DNA from: Acidimicrobiaceae bacterium | Lineage (GTDB): Bacteria; Actinomycetota; Acidimicrobiia; Acidimicrobiales; RAAP-2 | Assembly: GCA_003158855.1 (NCBI GenBank) | Contig: PMLJ01000039.1 | Coordinates: 44,156 to 108,155 of the forward strand | DNA: 64,000 bases | Direction: 5' to 3' | In this document: positions 43,747 through 53,241 of the stretch, piece after piece | Position numbering within the stretch: the first letter of the stretch is position 1 | How the letters are laid out: each line of letters begins with the position of its first letter | Position numbers and translations under genes: made by a program | Notes under the pieces: generated by a model | Database searches by the model: none | What the model saw: only the letters and a program-made list of their open reading frames with translations | What the model was told of the DNA's origin: nothing

Positions 43747-45084
43747 ATGGTTTCGTCAATTGAGTCCTCAGTGGGTACCGAGCGCAAGGTCGTCACAGAA
43801 CTGCCCGGCCCGAAGTCGCGAGCTCTTCACGAGCGCCGCCAGGCCGTCGTGAGCGCCGGGCTGACCAACGGCTTTCCCATCTACATCGAGCGCGCCGACG
43901 GCGCCATCCTGGTCGACGTCGACGGCAATCAGATCCTCGACCTCGGTTCGGGCATTGCGGTCACGACCATTGGTCACGCCGTTCCCGAGCTCATCGACGC
44001 AGTGAGCGCCCAGGTCGCCGCCTTCACGCACACCTGCTTCATGGTGACTCCCTACGAGAGCTACGTCGCGGTGTGCGAGGAGCTCGCGGCCCTGACCCCG
44101 GGCACCCACGCGAAGACTTCCGCGCTCTTCAACTCAGGCTCGGAAGCCGTCGAGAATGCGGTGAAGATCGCCCGGCTCGCGACGGGCCGCCAAGCGATCG
44201 TCGTGTTCGACCACGCCTATCACGGTCGCACCAACCTGACCATGGCGCTCACCGCGAAGAACATGCCCTACAAGGACCGCTTCGGACCGTTCGCGCCCGA
44301 GATCTACCGCGTCCCGATGAGCTACCCATTCCTTGACGGCTTGAGCGGCGCCGAGGCCGCCGCCCGCGCCATCGAGACCATCGAGGTCCAGGTCGGCGCC
44401 CACAACGTCGCCGCCCTACTGATCGAGCCCATCCAAGGCGAAGGCGGCTTCATCGTTCCCGCCGACGGCTTCTTGCCGGCGCTTTCCGAGTGGACCAGCA
44501 GCCACGGCGTCGTCTTCATCGCCGACGAGATTCAGAGCGGGTTCTGTCGCACCGGCGACTGGTTCGCCGTTGACCACGAAGGCGTCATCCCCGACATGGT
44601 CACCACCGCGAAGGGTCTCGCCGGTGGCATGCCGCTCGCCGCGGTCACCGGTCGCGCCGAGCTCATGAACCAGGTTCACGAGGGCGGCCTGGGCGGTACG
44701 TACGGCGGAAACCCGGTCGCCGCGGTGGCCGCGCTCGCCACGATCAAGACGTTGCGCGATCGCAACCTCGTCGGCCGCGCGCGCGAGCTCGAGAAGATCA
44801 TGCTGGACAGCCTGCGCTCGCTCCAGCAGGACGTCGCGATCATTGGCGACGTGCGAGGACGCGGCGCGATGATCGCCTTCGAACTGGTGCAGCCGGGGAC
44901 CAAGAACCCCAACGCGACAGCCGCCAAGTCCATCGTGAGCTACTGCAACCAGAACGGCGTCATCGCGCTGGCCTGCGGAACCGGCGGTAACGTCATCCGG
45001 ATGCTGCCCCCGCTCGTCATTACCGACGAGCAGCTGCGTGATGGTCTGAGCGTCGTCGCCGCCGGCGTTCGCGCCGCTGGCTAG
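43747..45084 (+). CDS. gabT: 4-aminobutyrate aminotransferase
   Basis: A 445-residue class III aminotransferase. It has the PLP-binding TTAKGLAGGMPLAAVTG (lysine in AKG), the region IADEIQSGFCRTGDWFA (D of DEIQ) and LNSGSEAVENAVKIARLATG. These match GABA aminotransferases, which convert 4-aminobutyrate and 2-oxoglutarate to succinic semialdehyde and glutamate. A TAGGAGATC site lies upstream of ATG 43747. Its end overlaps the convergent protease gene by four bases. Confidence 0.9.
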   Translation: MVSSIESSVGTERKVVTELPGPKSRALHERRQAVVSAGLTNGFPIYIERADGAILVDVDGNQILDLGSGIAVTTIGHAVPELIDAVSAQVAAFTHTCFMVTPYESYVAVCEELAALTPGTHAKTSALFNSGSEAVENAVKIARLATGRQAIVVFDHAYHGRTNLTMALTAKNMPYKDRFGPFAPEIYRVPMSYPFLDGLSGAEAAARAIETIEVQVGAHNVAALLIEPIQGEGGFIVPADGFLPALSEWTSSHGVVFIADEIQSGFCRTGDWFAVDHEGVIPDMVTTAKGLAGGMPLAAVTGRAELMNQVHEGGLGGTYGGNPVAAVAALATIKTLRDRNLVGRARELEKIMLDSLRSLQQDVAIIGDVRGRGAMIAFELVQPGTKNPNATAAKSIVSYCNQNGVIALACGTGGNVIRMLPPLVITDEQLRDGLSVVAAGVRAAG

Positions 45085-46235
45085 GGAAGACAACCCCGCG
45101 TGGACGCCGTCCCCGTGGCGGGCGTCCTTGCGATGTCGCGTACCACGACGGCGTCGGGGATGGCGTAGGCCGTGCTCGCCTGACTGAGCGACTTTGACTC
45201 GATGACGCCCGCGACGAACGGTCCTACGAGGACCGGACTGCCCGAATTGCCCGGCTGCACGTTCACCTCGACGGCGAGCACGGTTCTCGAAAGCAGCTGC
45301 TTGTTGTAGATGTCGCGGCCCTGCCCGGAGAGCTCCCCCTCGATGGAGCCGGGCGCGCCGGTGCGAGAGGCGTTGAGGGGATAACCGATCACCTGGACCG
45401 GCGTGCCCGGCGACGGCGTCCCGGTAAGGAACCGCAGCGCGGGCTCGTGCAGCGACGCGACCCTGAGAACGGCGATGTCGCTGTCCGGATCGAACAGGGC
45501 CACATGGGCGGGTGCCCCATCGACGGTGATTCGAGTCTGGCCGGCCACCACGTGGGCGTTCGTCACCGCCTCGTGCGCCGAGACGAAGAACGCGGTGCCC
45601 TCGCTGTCGCTCGCGCACGAACCGCTCGCGAGGACCTTCACGACATCGCTCGGCGAGGCGAGCGATGTGACGAGGGGACCGAGGGACTTCGGGTTGACCC
45701 TCGCCGGGAGCGTCGGAGCCACGACCGTGGCGAAGACGCTCGGAAAATCCGCACTCTTCAAGAGCGCCTGAACCCGGGCCTCGATCGACGGCACCGGGGG
45801 CATTATCTTGTCCATTCCCGACAGGATGACCGAACCCTGGATGCCGCTCGCCACTGATCCCCAGGTCGTCGAACCCAAGAGTCCGGCCATCAGCCAGCAA
45901 CTGACCAAGGCGCCCGCGACGCCGATCAGAACCCCCGCGACCCTGTCGACGAGACCCAGCTTCAACGCGTGCAGCGCCTTCGCGGCGTAAGAGCCGAGGA
46001 AACGACCGATTTGTCCTCCGATGGCGGAGGCCAGCAGCACGATCCCGAGCGCCAGCGCCGGTCGCCAGGCGGCGTGCGTGATGTCCGATGACAGTGAGGG
46101 GGCCACCAGTGTTCCGATGATGAAGCCGGCTCCGAGACCCACCAGCCTCGCCAGCAAGCGCAGTCCCCCCTCGGCCTGACCCCGCAATCCCGCCACGATC
46201 ACGACGATGACGATGACGAGGTCGACCCAGCTCAT
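45081..46235 (-). CDS. MarP-like membrane serine protease with CvpA-like N-terminus
   Basis: A 384-residue protein. The first about 125 residues hold four membrane helices (WVDLVIVIVVIVAGLRGQAE and following) like CvpA. A trypsin-type protease domain follows with H228 (TNAHVV), D253 (DSDIAVLR) and S331 (PGNSGSP), so the triad is complete. This is the layout of MarP of mycobacteria, a membrane protease linked to acid stress and cell wall hydrolase processing. The substrate here is unknown. Confidence 0.88.
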   Translation of the reverse strand: MSWVDLVIVIVVIVAGLRGQAEGGLRLLARLVGLGAGFIIGTLVAPSLSSDITHAAWRPALALGIVLLASAIGGQIGRFLGSYAAKALHALKLGLVDRVAGVLIGVAGALVSCWLMAGLLGSTTWGSVASGIQGSVILSGMDKIMPPVPSIEARVQALLKSADFPSVFATVVAPTLPARVNPKSLGPLVTSLASPSDVVKVLASGSCASDSEGTAFFVSAHEAVTNAHVVAGQTRITVDGAPAHVALFDPDSDIAVLRVASLHEPALRFLTGTPSPGTPVQVIGYPLNASRTGAPGSIEGELSGQGRDIYNKQLLSRTVLAVEVNVQPGNSGSPVLVGPFVAGVIESKSLSQASTAYAIPDAVVVRDIARTPATGTASTRGCLP

Positions 46236-46346
46236 GGGTCAAGGGTAGGCGGTGAGCAGAAACCAGGGAATCTTCGCGCACGAACGGTGTCGGTAACATC
46301 AACAGAGCACTTCGCGTCGAAACGAAACGAAAGACAGCACGACATC

Positions 46347-47384
46347 ATGATCCGACTTTCCGCCGGCTTTCGCGCATCGTGGCGCGTGACTGCAGTGGCG
46401 TGCGTGGGGGCTCTGCTGCTCGCGGGATGCACCAACTCGGTGCCGATCGTCGGGGTGACCGGTCTGCCCTCCATTGGAATCTCGGTCCCCCTCCACACGG
46501 TCGCCTGCACCACCACAGGCTCGTGCGTCGCCCTCGGCACGACCGGATCCGATCAGGCTCCATCGTCGGTGGGTGAGTACCGCGAGAGCGACGCGACGTG
46601 GTCGTCGCTCGTCGTTCCGAGCGCGCCATCGTCGGTGATAACCACCGCGTCGTGCTGGAGCACCGGATGCCTGATCGGAGGAGTCCAGCCCAGCGGGAAC
46701 CTGCTCTGGGGCTACAACGCGTCCTCGCAGTCGATCAGCGTGCTGAGGGCGCCGTCGGGCGGTCAGGGTGTTCGCGCGCTGAGTTGTTTCGGAGTTGCCG
46801 CCTGCGCGGCCATCGTGAGCACCGGCGTCAACTCCAGTTCGCTGCTCTCGTACACCGACAATGGCGGCGCCACGTGGTCGACGAAGGTTCCCCTCGACTG
46901 GTCGCTCGGCGAAACGGTGGCCGACCTCGCGTGCACCGACCCTGTCGACTGCATGGCCACCGCCGTGACGTCATCCAACACTCTCGACGTCGAGGTGACT
47001 CACGACGCAGGCCTGACGTGGGCAGTGCGCTCGACGCCGTCAGCGTGGCTGACCCTGTCATCGCTGAACTGTCGCACGCTTCGCTGCGTTGGTCTCGCGA
47101 CGACCTCGACCAAGTCCCTGATTGTCCGCACGAGCACCTTTGGACGGCGGTGGAGCACCATTGCGCTCCCGGCGAAGGCCAACGCCATCGCCTGCTCCAC
47201 GTATCGTCACTGCGTCGTTGCCGGCGAGCGAAACTCGGACAGCCCCTGGCTCGCGACACTCGACAACGGAGTGCTGCACGTCGCCGTCCTCAAATACGTT
47301 CCGACACCCCTCGTCGATGTGGCGTGCGGCGCGAAGGTCTGCGCCACGGTCGGCGTGACGACGGTGCTGGCGCTACGTCCTTAG
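46347..47384 (+). CDS. Lipoprotein of unknown function
   Basis: A 345-residue lipoprotein. ATG 46347 begins a signal peptide (WRVTAVACVGALLLAGC) with lipobox LLAGC. The mature part has repeated short units with cysteine pairs and DGG-like turns (TDNGGATW, THDAGLTW), suggesting a sialidase-like or beta-propeller fold related to that of the 518-residue membrane protein near 30 kb. No catalytic residues are visible. The gene converges with the aldehyde dehydrogenase gene with a four-base overlap. Confidence 0.75.
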   Translation: MIRLSAGFRASWRVTAVACVGALLLAGCTNSVPIVGVTGLPSIGISVPLHTVACTTTGSCVALGTTGSDQAPSSVGEYRESDATWSSLVVPSAPSSVITTASCWSTGCLIGGVQPSGNLLWGYNASSQSISVLRAPSGGQGVRALSCFGVAACAAIVSTGVNSSSLLSYTDNGGATWSTKVPLDWSLGETVADLACTDPVDCMATAVTSSNTLDVEVTHDAGLTWAVRSTPSAWLTLSSLNCRTLRCVGLATTSTKSLIVRTSTFGRRWSTIALPAKANAIACSTYRHCVVAGERNSDSPWLATLDNGVLHVAVLKYVPTPLVDVACGAKVCATVGVTTVLALRP

Positions 47385-49123
47385 CCCTTCAGCGCCGCCG
47401 CCAACAGGCCGGGAATCTTCGCCCACGACGGCTTCACCTCAAACGCCAGGAGCTTGCGCATGACGACGCCGGCGTTCCTGCTGGTGACGAACCAAGCGGG
47501 TGCCGGGTTGGCGACGAAGGGACCGCGCACCACCGACTTCTGGGGCCGCGCGAAGAGGAACGCGTTGCCCACGAATCCGCTGCCCGACTGAATGTCGGTG
47601 ATGGGGTGTCCCGGGAACGCACCCCACGCCGTCGTCGAGAAGGCGAAACTCATCGCGTGCCACAGATTCACCCCAATGGATCCGTATCGAAGCTCAGCGA
47701 TGGCCTGCTCGATGGCGGGCCCGCACCCGGGGTCTTTCATGGTGCGCGGGTCAGCGATCAGCGTCATGGAGAGGGTCCCCCAGACCACGTTGTTACAGAA
47801 GTCGGTCGCCTTGCGCACGAAGTCCGCCGTCGAACTGGCCTCAATCGCCGTCTCGCTGGTGAGGGCGCAGAATGCCTCGACGTTGAGGCAGATGTCGTTC
47901 ACGTTCGATGCGTCGACGTCTCGAACGATGGTCCACGGCATCGCGCCTTCGTTGGCGTCGCCGATCTGGCGGGCGTCGGGGTGGACCGCCAGGAACGAGT
48001 CGCGACGGGACTCGGCTCCCGGGTAGTACGCCTTGCGCGTCGGCAGGGAGACAAAGACTCCCTCGAGCGCCTCGAAGAACGCGTCGCGCTGGGCCCAACC
48101 CTTGTGGGTGATGATGACGCGCGGCGTTAGGCAGTTGAAGCCCGCGTTGTTCGCGATCATGGTCGCTACGTGCTTGGCCTGGTACTCGATCTCCTTCTGC
48201 GACCACTCACCCGGAACGATCACGACGGGCGACACGTTGCCCAACTCGCAGCTCACAGGCTTGGTAACGAGCGGGTCATTGCTGGCCTTTCGCCGTTCAC
48301 CCTCGGGCCCGACGCCAAAGACAATGGCGTCGTGGGTCTTGTCCGAACCCGTGACGTGGATGTCGGTGATTCCTTCGTGCTGGGTCAGGTACGCCCCCAC
48401 CTGGGCGCCGCCCTTCACGATGCGAAGGTACCCTTCGTCGATCAACGCCGACATCGCCCGCTCCCAGTAAGGAACCAGGTAGTCGTTCACCGGATTCGCC
48501 TTCAGGACCACGACCTTGCCTTCGCCGAACAGCTTGCTCAGTACGTCGCGGGGCCCGAGCGATGCGACGTTGCCCGCCCCGAGCACGAGTGAGACGCCGG
48601 CGTGTGACGCCGGTGACTGGTAAGCCTCGGCCTGCGTGGCCTTCACCTCGGTCTCATCGACACCGGGCTCCATCCACACTTCGCCGGTCATGCCTGCGTA
48701 GAGGATCTTGTCGAACATGTTCCCGGGCACGACTTGGATGGCGATCCGGTTGCCGGGCTTGTGGCGCACCGGTCCGGGGTACTGCGGGCGACCCTTGGTC
48801 GCAATGTCGATCATCGACTGACGAAAGGCCTGGGCCATGCGCACGAACGTTCCCACGCCGCCGAAGAGCTCCTCTCCGCCCTCGGGAGCGTTCGGGTCGT
48901 AGCCCTTAGCTTCGCAGGCTGCGTTGTTCCACTCTTCGGCGACCGCGAACGTGTCGATCACGATTCTCTCGAGCAGGCGCGCCCGTTCGCTCGCCGTGGT
49001 CGCTGCCCAGGCGCTTCTTCGCGCGCTCACGTCGGCGACGGCCCTATCGAGTGTGGCCTCGTCGAGCGCGAAGTTGTCTTGTGTTCCAGAAGTCGGAGCG
49101 GCGGCCCCTCGTACCTGACTCAT
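47381..49123 (-). CDS. Aldehyde dehydrogenase family protein
   Basis: A 580-residue enzyme, longer than the usual about 490. NAD-binding-type segments and the catalytic cysteine in NNAGFNCLTPRVII are visible, with VSCELGNVSPVVIVPGEW preceding it. The long C-terminal part contains RYGSIGVNLWHAMSFAF and FVGNAFLFARPQKSVVRGPF. It could oxidise an acyl or aldehyde intermediate; the substrate is unknown. It is convergent with the lipoprotein gene and divergent from the DUF2510 gene. Confidence 0.85.
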   Translation of the reverse strand: MSQVRGAAAPTSGTQDNFALDEATLDRAVADVSARRSAWAATTASERARLLERIVIDTFAVAEEWNNAACEAKGYDPNAPEGGEELFGGVGTFVRMAQAFRQSMIDIATKGRPQYPGPVRHKPGNRIAIQVVPGNMFDKILYAGMTGEVWMEPGVDETEVKATQAEAYQSPASHAGVSLVLGAGNVASLGPRDVLSKLFGEGKVVVLKANPVNDYLVPYWERAMSALIDEGYLRIVKGGAQVGAYLTQHEGITDIHVTGSDKTHDAIVFGVGPEGERRKASNDPLVTKPVSCELGNVSPVVIVPGEWSQKEIEYQAKHVATMIANNAGFNCLTPRVIITHKGWAQRDAFFEALEGVFVSLPTRKAYYPGAESRRDSFLAVHPDARQIGDANEGAMPWTIVRDVDASNVNDICLNVEAFCALTSETAIEASSTADFVRKATDFCNNVVWGTLSMTLIADPRTMKDPGCGPAIEQAIAELRYGSIGVNLWHAMSFAFSTTAWGAFPGHPITDIQSGSGFVGNAFLFARPQKSVVRGPFVANPAPAWFVTSRNAGVVMRKLLAFEVKPSWAKIPGLLAAALKG

Positions 49124-49159
49124 CAGTGTTCTCCCCCGTTTCTATGGGAGGCTAGTCCG

Positions 49160-49786
49160 GTGAGTCTCTCGTCGCCCGGCCCTGTTCCGCCCGGCTGGTA
49201 TCCCGATCCCAGCGGCCAACGCCAGTGGCGGGTGTGGACCGGCGCCACGTGGTCCGAGCTGACCCGCCCCTACGGCGCAACCGTCGTGGCGGCGCCCTTC
49301 GTCGAGTCGCTTTCGCTCGTGAACGCCCTTCACCGGCTGGTGCGCTACGGGATCGTCGCCCTGTTTTCGGGCCTCGGCTTGGTGGTCAGCGTGCTCGCGC
49401 ACTGGCCCGGCACGCACCAGCCCACGCCGCTCTGGTTCGCCGAGACGGCCGTCGACGCCGGGATCGCCCTACTCATCATCGGTTCGGTGCTGTACGGCCT
49501 GGCTCTCAGGGAACTCGACGGACGCTGGACGTTCCTCGCCTTCGTGCCGGGGCTCAACGTTCTGGTCGTCGGAGCGCTCGTGACCCAACGACTGAACCGG
49601 AGATTCCCCGCCCTTCGAATCGTGACCCAGGGGGCGCTGCTGGTGCTCTTCATCGCCGATGCCCACAGCCAGCCCTGGCTGGGCGTGGCCCCCGGCATCG
49701 TGGCCCTGGACCAGATGCAGTGGACTACTTCGCTGGTCGAACATCTTTGCGGACCCGCGTCGCCGGCGACGCCGGCTGCCCCGTAG
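49160..49786 (+). CDS. DUF2510 membrane protein
   Basis: A 208-residue protein starting at GTG 49160, chosen because the DUF2510 motif begins right after (PVPPGWYPDPSGQRQWRVWT, then GATW). Then come about four membrane helices (YGIVALFSGLGLVVSVLAHW, AGIALLIIGSVLYGLAL, LAFVPGLNVLVVGALV and a last hydrophobic segment). DUF2510 is a small actinobacterial domain of unknown role, often with membrane segments. The gene is divergent from the aldehyde dehydrogenase gene. Confidence 0.78.
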   Translation: MSLSSPGPVPPGWYPDPSGQRQWRVWTGATWSELTRPYGATVVAAPFVESLSLVNALHRLVRYGIVALFSGLGLVVSVLAHWPGTHQPTPLWFAETAVDAGIALLIIGSVLYGLALRELDGRWTFLAFVPGLNVLVVGALVTQRLNRRFPALRIVTQGALLVLFIADAHSQPWLGVAPGIVALDQMQWTTSLVEHLCGPASPATPAAP

Positions 49787-49835
49787 GATTGCTCAGGCGT
49801 GGGCGAAGGCCCCGGTTCTTGAGGAGATTCCAACC

Positions 49836-50402
49836 GTGGTGTTCGAAGAGTGGGGCCCGTTGGCCGGTCTGATTGGCACCTGGGAATCGGGTTGGACCGG
49901 GTTGGACGTGGCATTCCATAACGACAAGGGCAAGATCGCAGAGACGCCCTACCGCGAGAGGACGACCTTCAAGCCCTTTGGCCCCGTCGACAACGGTGTC
50001 CAGTCCCTCTACGGCCTCGACTACCGTACCGCCGCGTGGAAGGAGGGCGAGGAGAAGCCCTTCCACACCGAGGTCGGCTACTGGATGTGGGACTCCGTCA
50101 ACAACCAGGTCATGCGCTGCTTCTTGATTCCCCGCGCCTCCGCCCTGATCGCGGGCGCCACCGTGGAGCCCGGAGCCACAACCTTCAAGCTTGAAGCGGT
50201 CCTGGGTTCGAACACCTACGGAATCCTGTCGAACAAGTACCTCGACGAGATCGCGAAGACCACGCGTTTCGACGTCACCGTCACCATCGGCGACGACACG
50301 TTCAGCTACGACGAGACCACCGTGGTCGAGCATCAGAAGCATCCGACAATCATCATGCACACCGATCGAAACACGCTCGCGCGAGTGAGCTGGGAGGCCT
50401 AA
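49836..50402 (+). CDS. Nitrobindin-like haem-binding beta-barrel protein
   Basis: A 188-residue protein. The GTG at 49836 has GAGGAG ten bases upstream. It carries the nitrobindin-like opening (PLAGLIGTWESGWTG) and the strands RTTFKPFGPVDN and HTEVGYWMWDSV. The late HTDRNTLARVSWE may supply the haem-side histidine. Nitrobindins bind ferric haem and may deal with NO or peroxynitrite. It is six bases upstream of an acyl-CoA dehydrogenase and forms an operon with it. Confidence 0.8.
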   Translation: MVFEEWGPLAGLIGTWESGWTGLDVAFHNDKGKIAETPYRERTTFKPFGPVDNGVQSLYGLDYRTAAWKEGEEKPFHTEVGYWMWDSVNNQVMRCFLIPRASALIAGATVEPGATTFKLEAVLGSNTYGILSNKYLDEIAKTTRFDVTVTIGDDTFSYDETTVVEHQKHPTIIMHTDRNTLARVSWEA

Positions 50403-50407
50403 CCAAC

Positions 50408-51622
50408 ATGTACGACTGGTCCGAAGAACACCAAGCCATCATCGCCGTCGTCCGGCGCTTCGTCGACGAAGAGATTCGCCCCCACCTGGACGACCTCGAG
50501 CACAACGGCGTGCCGCCCTACGAGATCCTGCGAAAGATGTACGCCGTCTTCGGGCTAAAGGAGATGGCCCAGGAGACCTTCAGGCGCCAGCTCGAAAAGA
50601 AGGTCTCGGGCGAAGAGCCGTCGCGCGCCTCGCGCGCCTCGGACCCCGCCGCCCAACTCATCTCGACCATCGAGCTTTGCCGCGTGAGTCCGGGGCTGGT
50701 CACGTCACTCGGGGTCTCGACGGGTCTCGCCGCCGGCACGATCAACAAACTGGGCACCCCCGCCCAGATGGAGCGCTGGGGGCTCGATCTTATGACGCTC
50801 GACAAGGTCGGGGCCTGGGCGATCACCGAACCCGACTCGGGATCGGACGCTCTCGGCGGGATGCGCACGAGCGCCAAGCGCGACGGGGATGAGTACGTCA
50901 TCAACGGCCAGAAGACCTGGATCACCAACGGGCCCTACGCGGACACCATCGTCCTGTACGCCAAACTCAACGACGGCAGCGCGGAAGACATGCGCAACCG
51001 CAAGGTCCTCACGTTCGTGCTCGACCGGGGGATGCCCGGACTCGAGCAGGCGAAGCCCATGCGCAAGATGGGCCAGCACGGATCTCCCACCGGCGAGGTC
51101 TTCTTAAGCGACGTCCGCGTCGGCAAGGATCGCCTGCTCGGCGAGACTGAAGAGCCCAAGGTTGGCGGACGCCAGAGCGCGAAGGACAACTTCGTCGCCG
51201 AGCGCGCCGGCGTCGCCGCCATGTCGCTCGGCATCATCGAGGAGTGCGTGAAGCTATCGGTCGACTACGCCAAGCACCGAAAGCTCTGGGGCAAGCCGAT
51301 CGGCGATTTCCAACTCGTCCAACTGAAGCTCGCCCAGATGGAGGTCGCCCGGATCAACGTTCGAAACATGGTGTTCGCCCACATCGAGCGTTCCTCCCAC
51401 GGAGCCGTGCCCACCCTGGCCGAGGCGTCCGCGATGAAGCTCTACGCCGCCCAAGCCGCGTGCCAAGTGGCCGACGACGCGATTCAGATCTTCGGCGGGA
51501 ACGGTTACATCGCCGAGTACCGCGTCGAGCAGTTGAGCCGGGACGCCCGCGTACTTCGCATCTACGCCGGTACCGACGAGATGCAGGTGGTCGCGATCGC
51601 GAAGGACCTCATCCGCTCGTAA
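50408..51622 (+). CDS. Acyl-CoA dehydrogenase
   Basis: A 404-residue enzyme with the acyl-CoA dehydrogenase signatures WAITEPDSGSDALGGMRTSA, then GQKTWITNGPYAD and the C-terminal VADDAIQIFGGNGYIAEYRV. The FAD domains are complete. It would oxidise an acyl-CoA in beta-oxidation or branched-chain breakdown. It follows the nitrobindin gene and overlaps the end of the convergent DUF3445 gene by 14 bases. Confidence 0.92.
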   Translation: MYDWSEEHQAIIAVVRRFVDEEIRPHLDDLEHNGVPPYEILRKMYAVFGLKEMAQETFRRQLEKKVSGEEPSRASRASDPAAQLISTIELCRVSPGLVTSLGVSTGLAAGTINKLGTPAQMERWGLDLMTLDKVGAWAITEPDSGSDALGGMRTSAKRDGDEYVINGQKTWITNGPYADTIVLYAKLNDGSAEDMRNRKVLTFVLDRGMPGLEQAKPMRKMGQHGSPTGEVFLSDVRVGKDRLLGETEEPKVGGRQSAKDNFVAERAGVAAMSLGIIEECVKLSVDYAKHRKLWGKPIGDFQLVQLKLAQMEVARINVRNMVFAHIERSSHGAVPTLAEASAMKLYAAQAACQVADDAIQIFGGNGYIAEYRVEQLSRDARVLRIYAGTDEMQVVAIAKDLIRS

Positions 51623-52448
51623 CGTCGCTGGCGACGCCCGCGAGCACGTCGCGTAGTTGATCGCCCAGGCCCACCCAGCCCTTGTACTCGTTCATTGGAC
51701 CGGGGGCCGTATCGAGCGCGAGCAGTAGATTCCTCGCGAACTCTTCGTTCGCATCGATCAGTGCGGCGAGGGACTCAACGTAGTTGTGGATGGTGAAGAC
51801 GATGGCCTTGGTTCGCGGGAGTTGGCGAAGCGTTTGGCGCTCGACGCGAAAGAACCACTTGGTGAAATCCACCTTGGGGCTCTGGCGCGCCGAAACAGGC
51901 TGGTGAAGCTCCGGACTGTCAAGCACCGTCCAGTTGAGGCGCCAGAACGACCGCTCGGGCTGGAGGCGATCGAAGAACGAGTTCGTTGGCTTGCTCAGTT
52001 CCTCGCCGTACATCGGAATCGGCGAGTGAATCTCGTCGAGCGTGGTGCCGATCTTGCTCACCAGTCTCCAACGTGACGGGAAACACACGCACGCCGCCTG
52101 GAGTCGCCACGTGTCGTCTCGAACCATCACGCAGAGGTCCTCCTGCACCAACCGGCTCGCGGCGATGACGGGGTGATCAAGCGGATCGACCAAGATCGGA
52201 ATGTCCGGATGGTGGTCGCGCAGGAACCCCTTGACGCACTCGAGGAGCTCGGCGCTCGCGTCATCGCCCTCCGGTCTGGTGGCGACGACGACGTCGCGAT
52301 GGTCGCGCAGCAACTGCACCTTCTGCGCCAACTGCTCGTCGCGATGTCGGTCGACCTCCAGCCACCTCGACTCCTCCAGTGGGCGAAGCCCCATCGCGAG
52401 GCGCCAACCCTTGGGACTCACCGGCAGGTAGGGGAAGACCACGCTCAC
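51609..52448 (-). CDS. DUF3445 haem-dependent N-demethylase-like protein
   Basis: A 279-residue protein with features of DUF3445, the haem-dependent oxidative N-demethylase (HODM) fold. It has CVCFPSRWRLVSKIGTTLDE with the IHSPIP that follows, and FFDRLQPERSFWRLNWTV. The known member HODM demethylates dimethylamine. The C-terminus has FTIHNYVESLAALID. No partner reductase is seen. The small membrane protein gene upstream is three bases away. Confidence 0.8.
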   Translation of the reverse strand: MSVVFPYLPVSPKGWRLAMGLRPLEESRWLEVDRHRDEQLAQKVQLLRDHRDVVVATRPEGDDASAELLECVKGFLRDHHPDIPILVDPLDHPVIAASRLVQEDLCVMVRDDTWRLQAACVCFPSRWRLVSKIGTTLDEIHSPIPMYGEELSKPTNSFFDRLQPERSFWRLNWTVLDSPELHQPVSARQSPKVDFTKWFFRVERQTLRQLPRTKAIVFTIHNYVESLAALIDANEEFARNLLLALDTAPGPMNEYKGWVGLGDQLRDVLAGVASDVTSG

Positions 52449-52451
52449 GGG

Positions 52452-52637
52452 CTACCTCCTTCTTCGTCGAACGATCAAGAGCCAGTACACGAAGAGAGCC
52501 ACCAACGGCACCGCCACCACCACCGCGCGAGCAGCCGGCAGGACCGCGCCACGGTGCGCGTCGAATGTTGTAGTGGTGCTCGACGACATCAGCATTTCGT
52601 GAACTACGTGCATCATGCTCTTCTCTTCGCTTGCCAT
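52452..52637 (-). CDS. Small membrane protein upstream of the DUF3445 gene
   Basis: A 61-residue protein with a C-terminal hydrophobic helix (VVVAVPLVALFVYWLLIV) ending in a run of arginines, so one membrane segment with the basic tail inside. Its stop is three bases before the DUF3445 start, so an operon is likely. The start is ATG at 52637. It may anchor the enzyme; no domain is known. Confidence 0.55.
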   Translation of the reverse strand: MASEEKSMMHVVHEMLMSSSTTTTFDAHRGAVLPAARAVVVAVPLVALFVYWLLIVRRRRR

Positions 52638-52639
52638 GA

Positions 52640-53241
52640 GTTTCTCGCGGATCGCAAGGGTCCCGATGGCACGACGAATATTTCAGGTGCACTCTCGAAC
52701 ACTTCAGGTGCTGTTGCACAATTTAGTGTCTTGCAAACTTCGATGGCGCGAGGGCCTATCGAACGACCGGGTCCCTCACGAGGCCGGGATCGAGGAGAAG
52801 CTGCGCGTTGGCGTCGACCGCGTATCGCTTCGCGGCGTACGCGCACGCTCGGATCTCACGCGTGTCCCGGTACGCCCGCCACGAAGACGTCCACGAACTG
52901 CTCGTCGATCCTTGGACCTCGGATCTCCAAGCCTGAGCCGTCAAGCTCTTCCCGCTCTGCCTGAACGTGTCCGAGGCACCGGGCGAGAAGGGCGTCGGCG
53001 GGACCGGCGACCCCATCAAGGCCACATGGCAATGATCTCTTGGTGGCCATCTCGCACGCGACGGGCAGCGTTTCCACGATGATCCAACTGCTCGACGAGT
53101 TGACCAACGAAGGAGGGTTCACGCTCGCCGGCCAGGTGGTGGACGTGAGCCTGCAGACTTGCGGGCGCTCCTCTTATCGCGGGGTGCGCTTCAACGCAGT
53201 GCATGAACTTGGCCCAGTTCATCCAGCCCGACGTGCAGCGC
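52640..53241. other. Degenerate region without an intact gene
   Basis: Around 600 bases lack an intact gene. On the minus strand, pieces that look like real protein sequence lie in different frames (AYAAKRYAVDANAQLLLDPG near 52760-52860, then GHVQAEREELDGSGLEIRGP near 52900-52980). This could be a gene broken by frameshifts, and I cannot name its family. An alternative plus-strand reading (GSVSTMIQLLDELTNEGG near 53050-53110) is also protein-like. Confidence 0.35.

Noticed and set aside
44416..46302. 628-residue minus-strand ORF
   Set aside because: It is arginine/glycine-rich and lies out of frame over gabT and the MarP-like gene, both well supported by motifs.
46598..48130. 510-residue plus-strand ORF
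   Set aside because: It covers the lipoprotein and aldehyde dehydrogenase genes in the wrong frame and has no known motif.
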